A stretch of DNA of 64,000 nucleotides from NCBI RefSeq assembly GCF_900091575.1, contig NZ_FMCR01000010.1, positions 1 through 64,000 on the forward strand. Direction: 5' to 3'. Source of the DNA: Micromonospora saelicesensis (lineage in GTDB: Bacteria > Actinomycetota > Actinomycetes > Mycobacteriales > Micromonosporaceae). Below the pieces are notes generated by a model. That model saw nothing but the letters and a program-made list of their open reading frames with translations, was not told the DNA's origin and searched no databases. Positions 51,994 through 60,780 of the stretch are shown here, piece after piece (the stretch's first letter is position 1; each line of letters begins with the position of its first letter). A program made the translations under genes and the position numbers.

Positions 51994-54102
51994 ATGAGCG
52001 GGATGGATAGGTCGCTAACGACCCTGCCCGCGGCATTCCGGGCACTCATAGTGGCCGATGGGCGCGATGTGTCCCGCGCGCTGGCACGGGCAGCGCAGGA
52101 GATCGACGCGCAAATCATCGGCAGTGAACATCGCTGGTCGCTCGGGGACGCCGTCGATTATCTGCACCACAGCGCGGTGCGTCTGGAAGCCGTCTGTGAG
52201 TCGCTTGCGGACCGTGATGTCGAACGGCCTCTCCGTGTCGTCCTGATGGGCCAGACGATGGCAGGCAAGAGCACTCTGTTCGAGTATCTGTCAGGTGGCG
52301 ATGGGGCACGTGTCGGCGATGGCCGGCAACGGTTCTCTCGAGATGCCTGTATCCGAGTCGCGACGGAGATCGGTGTCGAGATCGTCGACACCCCAGGTGT
52401 CGGCGCCATGGACGGCAAGGAGGACTACGAGTTCGCGTTCAGGCAGGTCGCCGACGCGGACCTGATCCTCTGGGTCGCCACCACCCGAGCCACCCAGGAA
52501 CAAACCGGGCAGGCGCTCGAACGGCTTGCCGACCTGGGCAAGCCGATCCTCGTGGCCCTGAACTGTCTCAAGGACGTCACCGACGAGATCGGCCTGCTCG
52601 ACATGCTCGAGGAGCCCGAACTCGTGTTCGGTGGCGACGCCATGGGGAACCTGGCGCCGATCCGCCGCTATCTTTCCCGCGCGGGCGGGCGTTACATCGA
52701 TGCGGTGGCGATTCACGCCCAGGCCGCCCGCCTGGCGCTCTCCGGCGCGCTGGACACCGATGAGGCCCGCACCCTGCACGCCAACAGCCGGATCGACTCC
52801 CTGGTCAGCGCGCTTCGCCTCCACGCGGACGGTACCTTCGCTCAGCGGCGCATTGTCAGCATCTGCGATAGTCTGCGCCTCGCGCTCCTGGACACCGCCG
52901 ACGCGGTGGAGGCCGCACACGCCACGGCATCCTCGGCCCTCACCGCCGGCCTGGGGATGCAGCTCGAATTCCGTAAGCGCGGATCCCGGCGGGTAGACGA
53001 TGCGTACGAGGAGCTTCAGGCCGCCTTCTCGGCAGCGATCACCGCCCGTGAACGCTGGGCCGAAAGCGTTGACGTCGACCGGGACCTCGACGAGCTCAAC
53101 GAACGGCTGAACAACGAAATGGCAGCCCTCCGCACGGATTTCGAGAGGTCTATCGCCGACGTCGGCCAGCGACTGCAGGCGGACCTTGAGGGCGTCGCGG
53201 TCGATGTGGCCGACGACTGGACGGGGTTCGGTGGCGGTGGCTTCCGTGAGCTCGGTGGCAGAGGCACGGTCTGGGGTAATCGCGCGGTCAAGGTCGGCGG
53301 GCGTTTCGCCGTGGGGATGGGCGGACTGATGGCTGGCGCGCTCATCGGTAGCTTTCTGGGACCCGGACTCGGGACTGCGATAGGCGCGGTGTCCGCCGGC
53401 GTAATCGGCCTCGTTTCCAGCCTTCTCGGGCTCGACCGGTTGATCGACTGGATCGGCGATCGAAGCTTCCGAAGCGCTGCGGAGGTGCGCGAGCGCCGGC
53501 GCCGGAAGGTCCGTGACCAGATGTCGGAGCTGCTGCTGGAGTTCCGGAAGAGTCTTGTGCCAGTGGGTGAAAGGGTGCGGCAGGACTGGCTCGACGCGGT
53601 CGAGGGTGAGGCCGCCCGGCAGTACGCGGCCAGTGCCGTACTCGAGCGGTCCATCGCGGTGTTGCGGCGTCTCGCATCGGAGGAGATCGAGCCGGTGAAC
53701 GTCCGGATCGATACCGAACTCGTTCGTGAGCTCCTGCGCTGCACTGGCCGGGAGCAGGCGGCGTCGGCCGTCATCCGTGCGACCCGATGGCGGGGTGCGG
53801 GCATGGCGATCGAGGTCCCGGAGCCGGTCTTCGATGAGCTCGTGCACGCCCCGGCAGCGGAGTGCGTGGAAAGGATCGTGCCCACATCGGCGCAGTCGTC
53901 CGCGGCCGCCAGCGCGCTCCAGATCATCCGGCACCTCGCGGATCGCGAGGTGACCGTCCACGAGATGGGCCCGGACAGCCTGGAAATCGCTCTAGATGCG
54001 CCGGTGGCGCCAGGAGCTCAGGAAGCATGGCATGCGCTCGCGCGCGTTCACACCGGAGTCGATGTGCGGATCAGGGACGTAGTCAAAGGGGGCCTCTCGT
54101 GA
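51994..54102 (+). CDS. Dynamin-like GTPase, first of a pair
   Basis: A 702-aa protein. G1 loop GQTMAGKST at 86-94, G3 DTPGVG at 132-137, and G4 candidate NCLKD (about 188). A long helical part follows, then a Gly-rich hydrophobic segment (about 432-479, GGLMAGALIGSFLGPGLGTAIGAVSAGVIGLVSS) that could insert in membranes, then more helices. This fits bacterial dynamin-like proteins. Its GTGA overlap with the second GTPase gene and position beside a tRNA recall the two-dynamin Eleos/Leo defence type. Codons are visibly less GC-biased than in neighbours, suggesting transfer. Confidence 0.85.
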   Translation: MSGMDRSLTTLPAAFRALIVADGRDVSRALARAAQEIDAQIIGSEHRWSLGDAVDYLHHSAVRLEAVCESLADRDVERPLRVVLMGQTMAGKSTLFEYLSGGDGARVGDGRQRFSRDACIRVATEIGVEIVDTPGVGAMDGKEDYEFAFRQVADADLILWVATTRATQEQTGQALERLADLGKPILVALNCLKDVTDEIGLLDMLEEPELVFGGDAMGNLAPIRRYLSRAGGRYIDAVAIHAQAARLALSGALDTDEARTLHANSRIDSLVSALRLHADGTFAQRRIVSICDSLRLALLDTADAVEAAHATASSALTAGLGMQLEFRKRGSRRVDDAYEELQAAFSAAITARERWAESVDVDRDLDELNERLNNEMAALRTDFERSIADVGQRLQADLEGVAVDVADDWTGFGGGGFRELGGRGTVWGNRAVKVGGRFAVGMGGLMAGALIGSFLGPGLGTAIGAVSAGVIGLVSSLLGLDRLIDWIGDRSFRSAAEVRERRRRKVRDQMSELLLEFRKSLVPVGERVRQDWLDAVEGEAARQYAASAVLERSIAVLRRLASEEIEPVNVRIDTELVRELLRCTGREQAASAVIRATRWRGAGMAIEVPEPVFDELVHAPAAECVERIVPTSAQSSAAASALQIIRHLADREVTVHEMGPDSLEIALDAPVAPGAQEAWHALARVHTGVDVRIRDVVKGGLS

Positions 54103-55802
54103 CGAACGTTCTCGTGCATGAACTGCCATCGCGTGCGCAGGAGCTGATGTCACGCCTGCAGCAGCTCCTGCGATCGAGTTCCGGCGATTTCGCTGGAGAG
54201 CTTCTGGCCCGCGCGCGCATGCAGTCCCGGCAGAGGCCGCGGATGGTCCTCACCGGTCAGTTCAGCAGTGGTAAGTCGAGTCTGATCAAAGCGTTGACCG
54301 ACGGTGGCGTGGACCCCGTCATCGACGCGGATATCGCCACCGACGCCGTCACCGAGTACGAGTGGGACGGTGCGGTGGTACTCGTCGACACGCCGGGTGT
54401 GCAGTCGGGTCTGCGCAGCCATGACGAGCTGGCCGTCGGTGCGATCGGCGACGCGGACTTCATCCTGTTCGTCGTCACCGTAAACCTCTTCGATGACGCA
54501 TCCAGGGACTACCTGCGGCGTCTGGCGCACGATCTCCGGCTGTCCGGGCAGATGATCGTGGTAATCACGCAGGCCGGCATGCAGACAGCGGGCGAAGGCA
54601 TACGCGAACAGGCGGTCCAGGACGCGCTCGGCACCTCGAATTTCAATCTTCCGATCGCAGAGGTCGACTCCGTCTATTACCTCCGGAGCCTGGGCGGCGG
54701 TCCGCGGGCCGAGATGCTTCGCACACGATCCGGTATCGACGAGCTGCGCGCGCAGATCAACAAGATTAGTGAAGAGCGAGGACAGCTGGCTCAGCTCCGG
54801 CAGCCGTTGCACTTGATTCGCCTGCTGTGTGACGAGGCGCAGCAACTGTTCGTGGCGGACCCCCAGTCGCAGACCGCGCTCGGCCTGCTCGCCCGGCAGC
54901 GTTCTACGATTTCCGACCGTCGCTACATGATCGAGCGGTCGTTCCTCCAGGCCGAGTCGCAGTTCAAGTCGGCGTGCCTGGTCGATGTGACGGCGTTCGT
55001 CGATACGGCGACGAGTCTGCCCGCTGACGGTTCACGGGCGAGAGAGGTTCTCGACGCGTCCGAGGCGGGGCTGGTGGAAGCACTTGATCGCCATGCCGAG
55101 CAGTTCGCCGACGCTATCAACAGGCTGACCGAGATGCAGTTCGGTAGGTTGTCGGAACAGCTGCTGGAGATCGGCACTAGCAATCGCGCTCATCAGCTTT
55201 CTCCGCCGGCGGGCGACGTGGCACTGGAAACGCCGGGCGGCGTGCCGGCCACGAGATCGGGCCAGGCAGCGCATGATCGGGCCGCCGCAACAGTGGACTG
55301 GCGGAAGGTCACCGACCAGATCACCAAGGGGCAGAAATGGTGGGGCGCCGGGGACGGGCTCAAGAGCGCGTCAGGGTCGGTCGGCCACAACATCGTCAAA
55401 GATGTCGGTCACCTGTTCGGGAAGAAGTTCAAGCCCTGGGAGGCGCTGAAGATCGCTGACAGGATCGGCAAAGCCGCCAAGATCGGCGGCTTTGCGATAC
55501 AGATCGGGCTGACCGGTTATGAGGTTTGGAGAGGCGAACGCGAAGCGCGTACGGCTCAGCTCGAGAGCGAGCGCCAGCACGCGGCGTTCGTTACGGAGAT
55601 CATGAGACATGCCGACAAGATCGCGGCCGATGCCCGCCGGCAACTCTGGGAGATCATCGACACGCCCATGGACGCATTTCTGGCCGACGTTCAAGCCGCA
55701 CAGGACGAGATTCTCGGCGCTGAGCTCGCGCGCGGAACCGCCACCCGCGAACTGAGTGCGATTGCATCGGAGGCGGATCGTCTCCTGACCGAGAGTACTT
55801 GA
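54099..55802 (+). CDS. Dynamin-like GTPase, second of a pair
   Basis: A 567-aa protein. G1 loop GQFSSGKSS at 53-61, G3 DTPGVQ at 97-102, and a G4-like VVITQAG (about 160) that departs from N/TKxD. Helical middle region with coiled-coil character, a low-complexity linker (LSPPAGDVALETPGGVP) and an amphipathic Gly/Ala-rich stretch (about 445-480, IGKAAKIGGFAIQIGLTGY). The GTG overlaps the first gene's stop by 4 bp. The gene ends directly against a 52-bp repeat, the apparent right edge of the acquired segment. Confidence 0.85.
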   Translation: MTNVLVHELPSRAQELMSRLQQLLRSSSGDFAGELLARARMQSRQRPRMVLTGQFSSGKSSLIKALTDGGVDPVIDADIATDAVTEYEWDGAVVLVDTPGVQSGLRSHDELAVGAIGDADFILFVVTVNLFDDASRDYLRRLAHDLRLSGQMIVVITQAGMQTAGEGIREQAVQDALGTSNFNLPIAEVDSVYYLRSLGGGPRAEMLRTRSGIDELRAQINKISEERGQLAQLRQPLHLIRLLCDEAQQLFVADPQSQTALGLLARQRSTISDRRYMIERSFLQAESQFKSACLVDVTAFVDTATSLPADGSRAREVLDASEAGLVEALDRHAEQFADAINRLTEMQFGRLSEQLLEIGTSNRAHQLSPPAGDVALETPGGVPATRSGQAAHDRAAATVDWRKVTDQITKGQKWWGAGDGLKSASGSVGHNIVKDVGHLFGKKFKPWEALKIADRIGKAAKIGGFAIQIGLTGYEVWRGEREARTAQLESERQHAAFVTEIMRHADKIAADARRQLWEIIDTPMDAFLADVQAAQDEILGAELARGTATRELSAIASEADRLLTEST

Positions 55803-55854
55803 GACGAGCAACACCAGGGCAACCAGCGGTCCGCAGGCGACAAGCGGCGGGCGG
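55803..55854. repeat. 52-bp direct repeat, left copy (membrane-protein gene fragment)
   Basis: 49 of 52 bases match 57681-57732, same orientation. On the minus strand both encode R-P-P-L-V-x-C-G-x-L-V-A-L-V-L-L-V, which in the right copy is the N-terminal helix of the gene at 57117-57758. Here it is a remnant fused to the end of the GTPase gene. Confidence 0.8.
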
Positions 55855-55858
55855 TGTG

Positions 55859-56203
55859 TCAGGACCAGTTGAACATCCGCACTGGCAGGAGTATGAGAAC
55901 GACCGTCGCGGCGACGGCCAGCAGAACGCGCACCGTGCGGAGACCTCGCCACCACGGGATGACCCAGAGCAGCAACCACATGGCGCCTGAGATGACCACA
56001 TGTACGCCGACCGCCCCGAGGCTGGTCTCCTCGCACATGTTCTCCGCGATGGCCTCCTTGCACAGCGCCGGTGGACCGTTGTGGTCCCCGAGGCTCCCCA
56101 ACACCCCGACGAGGCAGGCCAACACTGGAGCGGCTACCAGGGTGAACAGCGGCGTCACCAACCACCCGGCGAGATCACGGTGCCGGTCCACTAGCCGTCC
56201 CAC
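55859..56203 (-). CDS. Hypothetical membrane protein
   Basis: A 114-aa protein (GTG start) with three likely transmembrane helices (GWLVTPLFTLVAAPVLACLVGVLG, GVHVVISGAMWLLLWVIPWW, VRVLLAVAATVVLILLPV) and an external loop with two Cys (ALCKEAIAENMCEE) that could form a disulfide. No family recognised. Confidence 0.55.
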   Translation of the reverse strand: MGRLVDRHRDLAGWLVTPLFTLVAAPVLACLVGVLGSLGDHNGPPALCKEAIAENMCEETSLGAVGVHVVISGAMWLLLWVIPWWRGLRTVRVLLAVAATVVLILLPVRMFNWS

Positions 56204-56530
56204 TGGCAGAACGCTACAGCTGGATATCGACAGATCTCAAGCCGATGCTTCGGGCCCCCGCGCCAACGGCACGGTCCGCATCCAGTCCGCACGAGTTCCA
56301 GAGGGCGTACGCCGGGAACGACACCGCTACGTGCACCTGCTGACTGCATTGACCGAGGAGGACGGCCGTCGGCTCCTACCCGTCGCAGCCCCTGAACGCC
56401 TCACCCCTGCCGCTCTCGTCGGAGGGCAGATCCGAGGCGGGCGGGTCGTCTGCCGGCACCTGACCATCGCCTGGTCGAGGCCGGCGGCCAGTGTCTAGTG
56501 GACCGGATGAATGACGCCTAGCATGAGCCG
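56204..56530. other. Intergenic stretch without a supported gene
   Basis: About 330 bp with a plus-strand open frame ending at 56498 (for example RERHRYVHLLTALTEEDGRRLLPVAAPERLTPAALVGGQ) but no start with a ribosome site and no family I recognise. It may be decayed coding sequence. Confidence 0.4.
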
Positions 56531-56890
56531 ATGATCGAGCAGAGTCAGCGACGCGTTCCTATGCCGGTCGCCGTCGCCGCCGTGCTTCTGCTTGTGGGCG
56601 CCGCCATCCCGGCGTCGATGATGTTGGCGAATGGTCCATCCGTTGCCACCGGGTTGATAGGCGTACTTCTTCTCCTGGCGTTGGCTTACGGCTTGTGGCG
56701 CGGGAGCGGGCGGGCCCGGTTTTGGACGACCGTTTTCTCGACTGTCAGCGTGGGGTACGGCGTCGTCACGATCACCGAGGCCGGTGCGTCAGGGCTGCTG
56801 CAGATCGTTGCTGCGGCAGTCATCGTCGGCCTGTTGCTGGTACCCGCGTCGTCCCGCCGGTGGTTTCACGACTTGCCGGCGGAGGGGTAG
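56531..56890 (+). CDS. Small hypothetical membrane protein
   Basis: A 119-aa protein with four predicted helices (VAVAAVLLLVGAAIPASMML, GLIGVLLLLALAYGLW, FWTTVFSTVSVGYGVVTI, LLQIVAAAVIVGLLLV) and basic loops. No family recognised. Confidence 0.6.
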   Translation: MIEQSQRRVPMPVAVAAVLLLVGAAIPASMMLANGPSVATGLIGVLLLLALAYGLWRGSGRARFWTTVFSTVSVGYGVVTITEAGASGLLQIVAAAVIVGLLLVPASSRRWFHDLPAEG

Positions 56891-56990
56891 CGCCGGCCGG
56901 GCGTGCGGTCCCTGAGCGGTGTCTTAGCCGCCTGTTACGGTGCCCCCCAGTTGGCCGGTCGGAGCAACCCACATGGGACAGCGCGGCTAC

Positions 56991-57060
56991 GGGGGGCGGG
57001 CACTGGTAGGTCCCCGGAGTGATCCCGGGACTGAATATGGGACACCGCGACCCGCCCCCC
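56991..57060. repeat. Inverted repeat between convergent genes
   Basis: GGGGGGCGGG (56991-57000) and CCCGCCCCCC (57051-57060) are perfect 10-bp arms about 50 nt apart, with smaller hairpins between. It lies between two convergent genes and may terminate both. Confidence 0.4.
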
Positions 57061-57116
57061 GCCACGCACGGCACGAGCCCGGAGTGTTGAGGTCCGGCGC
57101 ACCTGTGCGCTGAGTG

Positions 57117-57758
57117 TCAGCGTGTCCGGCTGACGGACGAGACCCTCGGGTCTACGGAGTAGCGGCGGACGACGTCGTCGGCGTCGCCAGCGGTGGCACC
57201 GGGATCGAACAGCACCTCCAGGCACGGCGCTTGCGGCCCTTCCGACCCGAAGCCCGCAACCACGTGGTTCGGGTCGAAGCGATGGTTCTCGCCCACCAGT
57301 TCCTCAGCGGACTGCCCCTCCCGCACGCAAACCACCGCCTCGGGCTGACCACCACCCCAGGCCAGTGCTGGAGCCGACACGCCGATGGTGAGCACCACTG
57401 CCGTCCCCACGCCGATCACTGTCGTCCGGCCGAGCCCTGGCCTGCTGGTCGGCGAGATCACCGCCACCAGGGCGGAGAGCGCGTACACCCAGAGAGCCCG
57501 CTTGTCGGCCGAGTCATGGAGAGCCAACGCGATGACGCCGGCTCCGACGGTTTGTGCGACCAGGGTGATCGGCCGGAACCCTGGCGAGTCGACCAACGCC
57601 GCTGGTATCGCGGCAAGCGCACCGAGCACCAGGAGAAGCATGACAAGCCCGTACGCACTCCATTCACGGCGCGCGTCCAGGACGAGCAACACCAGGGCAA
57701 CCAGGTGTCCGCAGACGACAAGCGGCGGGCGGAGGTACGCCAGGAACCGTGCGACCAT
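57117..57758 (-). CDS. Hypothetical membrane protein with C-terminal extracytoplasmic domain
   Basis: A 213-aa protein with five or so helices in the first 130 residues (PPLVVCGHLVALVLLVLDA, YGLVMLLLVLGALAAIPAAL, TTVIGVGTAVVLTIGVSAPALAW). A soluble tail follows (EAVVCVREGQSAEELVGENHRF, ATAGDADDVVRRYSVDPRVSSV) that resembles the FtsX-type extracellular fold seen in small actinobacterial proteins, though this is weak. Its first codons are duplicated at 55803-55854. Confidence 0.65.
   Translation of the reverse strand: MVARFLAYLRPPLVVCGHLVALVLLVLDARREWSAYGLVMLLLVLGALAAIPAALVDSPGFRPITLVAQTVGAGVIALALHDSADKRALWVYALSALVAVISPTSRPGLGRTTVIGVGTAVVLTIGVSAPALAWGGGQPEAVVCVREGQSAEELVGENHRFDPNHVVAGFGSEGPQAPCLEVLFDPGATAGDADDVVRRYSVDPRVSSVSRTR
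57681..57732. repeat. 52-bp direct repeat, right copy
   Basis: Lies in the first 80 bp of the minus-strand gene 57117-57758 and matches 55803-55854 at 49 of 52 positions. The two copies bracket 1.8 kb in direct orientation, so recombination could delete or duplicate it. Confidence 0.8.
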
Positions 57759-57846
57759 CGGAAGACCCTACGTGATGTGACCGACTTCGATGGGGGCTCT
57801 GATCCGGCCCGACCGACGAGCGGTGGACGTGAGGAGGGGGCGGGAC

Positions 57847-58551
57847 ATGGTTCAAGGCACGCGCGATGAGCTGCTCGGGCGCTTGGCTGAGGCGGTTGGC
57901 GCCGTCACGGTCGCCCACCCGACGCGGGTCGCCGTCGACGGACCGCCCGCCGCAGGCAAGACCATCCTCGCCGACGAGTTGGCCGTCGTCCTGCGCGAAC
58001 AGGGCCGTGACGTCGTCCGCGCCACGATCGACGATTTCCTCTTCCCCCGGGCGCAGCGTTATCCGCGCGGCGAGTACTCGGCCGAAGGCTGCTACTACGA
58101 CACCCACGACTACGACGCGCTGAACCGGGTTCTGCTCGATCCGCTCGGCCCGGGCGGAGATCGACGCTTCCAACCCGCGGTCTACGACCGCACCGCGGAT
58201 GCCGTGCTGTCCCCGCCGGTCACGGCCGCCCCGGCCGACGCCGTGCTCGTCTTCGACGGCGTCTTCCTCCTGCGCCCGGAACTGATTGATCGGTGGGACC
58301 TGCGCATCTTCGTGTCGACGGCACTGGAGAGGACCGTGGAGCGTGCTGTGATCCGAGAGCGCCGGGTGTCAACTCGGGCCGACGTCGAACGACGCTGGCG
58401 GGAGCGTTACATCCCCTCGCAGCAGCTCTACTTCGCTACGGCCCGCCCGACCCGGCACGCCGACATCGTCGTGCACAACGACGAGCCCCAGCGGCCGGTC
58501 TGGGAGACTGCGCGGCAAGGAAACTCCGAAGTCCTGGCGGCCGGTGAGTGA
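57847..58551 (+). CDS. Uridine kinase-like P-loop protein
   Basis: A 234-aa NTP-dependent kinase. Walker A GPPAAGKT is near residue 40, followed by ATIDDFLFPRAQRYPRGEYSAEGCYYDTHDYDAL and VLVFDGVFLLRPELIDRWDLRIFVST, characteristic of the uridine/pantothenate-kinase group. RRWRERYIPSQQLYFA near the end is the expected lid. It phosphorylates a nucleoside or related small molecule. GGAGGGGG precedes the ATG. Confidence 0.88.
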   Translation: MVQGTRDELLGRLAEAVGAVTVAHPTRVAVDGPPAAGKTILADELAVVLREQGRDVVRATIDDFLFPRAQRYPRGEYSAEGCYYDTHDYDALNRVLLDPLGPGGDRRFQPAVYDRTADAVLSPPVTAAPADAVLVFDGVFLLRPELIDRWDLRIFVSTALERTVERAVIRERRVSTRADVERRWRERYIPSQQLYFATARPTRHADIVVHNDEPQRPVWETARQGNSEVLAAGE

Positions 58552-58557
58552 CGGCGC

Positions 58558-58974
58558 TTACGGGTGGTCCACATACTCGCCGAACGGCTCGATGGACCCG
58601 TCCCAACCGTTCCAACCCTGTTGGGTGATCTGCCCGTTCGCGTAGGTGTATGACCAGCGGGCGCCGTCCTCGCCCTCGATCTGGACGGTTCCGGAGCGAA
58701 CGAACGGCGCAATCGCGACGTAGAAGGCCGTCGTCTGGTTCGACCACTTGGGGTCGCCCTCGTCGTCGTAACCGAACTCGATCCAGTCTCCGTCGCGGAC
58801 GATTGTGGCCCTGGCCGGATCCGCCAGGTCAACCAGCGTGCCATCCGACGGAAACTCTCCCGGCCTGTACCAACCACCGTGCTCAGCCAGGGCGGCCTGG
58901 ACGGCGGCGACCGCAGCGGCGTCCTCCGACTCCGGGAGGTTCAGACGGCCTGAGGGCATCACCGAGTATCCCAC
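58558..58974 (-). CDS. Hypothetical protein
   Basis: A 138-aa acidic soluble protein. It begins VGYSVMPSGRLNLPESEDAAAVAAVQAAL, then WYRPGEF, EFGYDDEGDPKWSNQTTAFYVAIAPFVRSGTVQIEGEDGARWSYTYANGQ. The C-terminal part looks like a small beta sheet, as in some immunity-type proteins. GTG 58974 has AGGG 8 nt upstream; the frame opens at GTG 58983. Stop is 6 bp from the convergent kinase gene. Confidence 0.6.
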   Translation of the reverse strand: MGYSVMPSGRLNLPESEDAAAVAAVQAALAEHGGWYRPGEFPSDGTLVDLADPARATIVRDGDWIEFGYDDEGDPKWSNQTTAFYVAIAPFVRSGTVQIEGEDGARWSYTYANGQITQQGWNGWDGSIEPFGEYVDHP

Positions 58975-59028
58975 CGCACGCACCCTACAACGGTCGATGC
59001 CACCACACCGCAGGCGTTGGCTCTACTC

Positions 59029-59733
59029 CTATGGGTCACCCTTGCTCTGCTCGCGGGCGCGCTGAATGCTGCCGACCTCACCTTTGATCGGCAGCCAGTA
59101 GAAGGGGATGAACGCGACGACCACCACGAGGCCCACGACCGGATGAAGGGCGCCTAGCGCGGTCCCGACGGCGATCCAGAGTGGCGCGGGGCGGAAGCGT
59201 CTGCTGATCGCCCGGGCGGTGTCGTTGTCGGTGGTGGAGGTCAGCAGGCGACGGCCACGCCTGGCGTACTCCCAGATCACGTTGAAGAGGATGGCGGCCA
59301 CCTCGTAGGTGGCTCCGTAGAAAATGAGCGCGGTTCGCTGGCCGTGCCCGGACTCGAACGCGTGGGCCAGGAGGGACGAGGCGAACGGCAGGAACGCGAT
59401 CACCATCAGCAGCAGGGTGTTGAGCAGGAGCAGCATGCGGTCGGCCGAGCGGATGTGGTCGAACATGACGTGGTGATTCACCCACATCTGCCCGATCAGC
59501 AGGAAGGTGATGGCGTACGCCACGTATGAGGGCCACAGTTCGAAGAGGCCGCGGAGCAGGTGCTCGGTGTCCTCCGGCGGCTGGATTTCCAGGACGAGCA
59601 GAGTAACGGCGATGGCAATGACCGCGTCGCTGAAGGTGACCAGCCGCTTCGGATCTCGTTCCGCACCGATCGGGTTGCTGGATCTGGTTGCGCCCTTCGT
59701 GGAGGCGCCGCGAGCCGCGCGGAACCAGCGCAT
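59029..59733 (-). CDS. TMEM175/DUF1211-type potassium channel-like protein
   Basis: A 234-aa membrane protein with six predicted helices. The first carries the family signature RLVTFSDAVIAIAVTLLVLEI (FSDxxxAIxxTLLVL), which lines the pore in TMEM175 channels; MWVNHHVMFDHIRSADRMLLLLN is also typical. ATG 59733 follows GGGGGAGG; the open frame upstream to 59844 looks non-coding. Confidence 0.85.
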   Translation of the reverse strand: MRWFRAARGASTKGATRSSNPIGAERDPKRLVTFSDAVIAIAVTLLVLEIQPPEDTEHLLRGLFELWPSYVAYAITFLLIGQMWVNHHVMFDHIRSADRMLLLLNTLLLMVIAFLPFASSLLAHAFESGHGQRTALIFYGATYEVAAILFNVIWEYARRGRRLLTSTTDNDTARAISRRFRPAPLWIAVGTALGALHPVVGLVVVVAFIPFYWLPIKGEVGSIQRAREQSKGDP

Positions 59734-59880
59734 CAGCCTCCCCCAAGGTGAGAGCACCCGGTCACGCACCGCGGGCAGGGGCTGCCCACGGTGGTCGTCC
59801 ACGAGCCTTTCGGTGCCGCGGGTTCCCGCCGTCGCTTGAACCAAACCGGCCTGCGGCTGCCGTACCAGCCCCTGCTGCCG

Positions 59881-60201
59881 TCACCGCTCCCTGATCCGTT
59901 GCCGCCACCACGCCTGCGCGTGCCACGGACTCAGCTCGGCAGCTCGGGGGTCGGGCAGCGTCTTCCGGAGAAACTCCTCGTCCAACGGGCCGACGACACG
60001 CCGCAACTCGCGGGAGGCGGCCGTTGGCAGTCGGCGCATCGCGTCGCCCAGGACGTCTCGCTGGTACAACACATCGCAACCCGGACAGGGACAGTCATCC
60101 CCTAGATCCAGCCACCGTCCCGAGCGTCGAATGGCGCGACGGTAACCGGCCAGCGCGGTCGCTACTGGAACGAAACCCGGATGGGTGCCTTCGACGAGCA
60201 C
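59881..60201 (-). CDS. Hypothetical protein with Cys cluster
   Basis: A 106-aa basic protein with DDCPCPGCDVLYQRDVL near residue 37, a possible metal site, followed by an Arg-rich helical tail ending AWWRQRIRER. GTG start without a clear ribosome site. Not recognised. Confidence 0.5.
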   Translation of the reverse strand: MLVEGTHPGFVPVATALAGYRRAIRRSGRWLDLGDDCPCPGCDVLYQRDVLGDAMRRLPTAASRELRRVVGPLDEEFLRKTLPDPRAAELSPWHAQAWWRQRIRER

Positions 60202-60270
60202 CTTGCCACACCACGGCCATGCCCTGCCAACCCATTCGCGCGCTGGTGACGCCGCCTGGATGAGTCGGCC

Positions 60271-60723
60271 TCAGCCGATGTTGATCAGCAACACCTGGTC
60301 GTCGCGAAGGTCGGAGACGCTGTCACGCAACAGCCTCAACGTGTCCAGACCGGCCGTGCCGCTCTCCTCGAAGTCCACCCCCATCTCCTCGAAGTGGGCG
60401 ACCAGTTCCTCCTCGCGGTGTGCGCTGGGATCGAGCTGTTCCGACAGCCCCGGGGCTGGAGTGATGAGCGTGGTCAGGCCGTACGCGCTGTTGATGGCCT
60501 CCGACTCGGCATTGAACTTCGGCGACTCCAGGTCGATGCCGCGTTCCTCCAGATAGGTCAGGACGTAGAGCATGCAGTAGCCGGACCAGTCGTACTCCTG
60601 CCGCGCCCTGCTCCCGTGTTCGGCCAGGGACGCGCGGAACGACGACGGCGATGTGCGGGCCAGGCGAGCCAGCTCGGTGATGCTGTCCCTGGGGACCACT
60701 GTCAGTGACGCGATAGCAGACAA
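60271..60723 (-). CDS. Hypothetical protein
   Basis: A 150-aa acidic protein starting at TTG 60723, supported by GGAGG 5 nt upstream. It contains YDWSGYCMLYVLTYLEERGIDL and a Glu-rich C-terminus (HREEELVAHFEEMGVDFEESG). No membrane segment or known motif; function unknown. Confidence 0.6.
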   Translation of the reverse strand: MSAIASLTVVPRDSITELARLARTSPSSFRASLAEHGSRARQEYDWSGYCMLYVLTYLEERGIDLESPKFNAESEAINSAYGLTTLITPAPGLSEQLDPSAHREEELVAHFEEMGVDFEESGTAGLDTLRLLRDSVSDLRDDQVLLINIG

Positions 60724-60780
60724 CGCATCCTCCGTCGTACGACTCTGCCGCTACGGCTCTCCGCCGCCTCGCCGGGCAGG

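Noticed and set aside
51945..58000. Integrative element with an att duplication of the tRNA 3' end
   Set aside because: I found no second copy of the GGTTCGAGTCCCGCCC end downstream and no integrase gene; the GTPase pair may still be acquired by another route.
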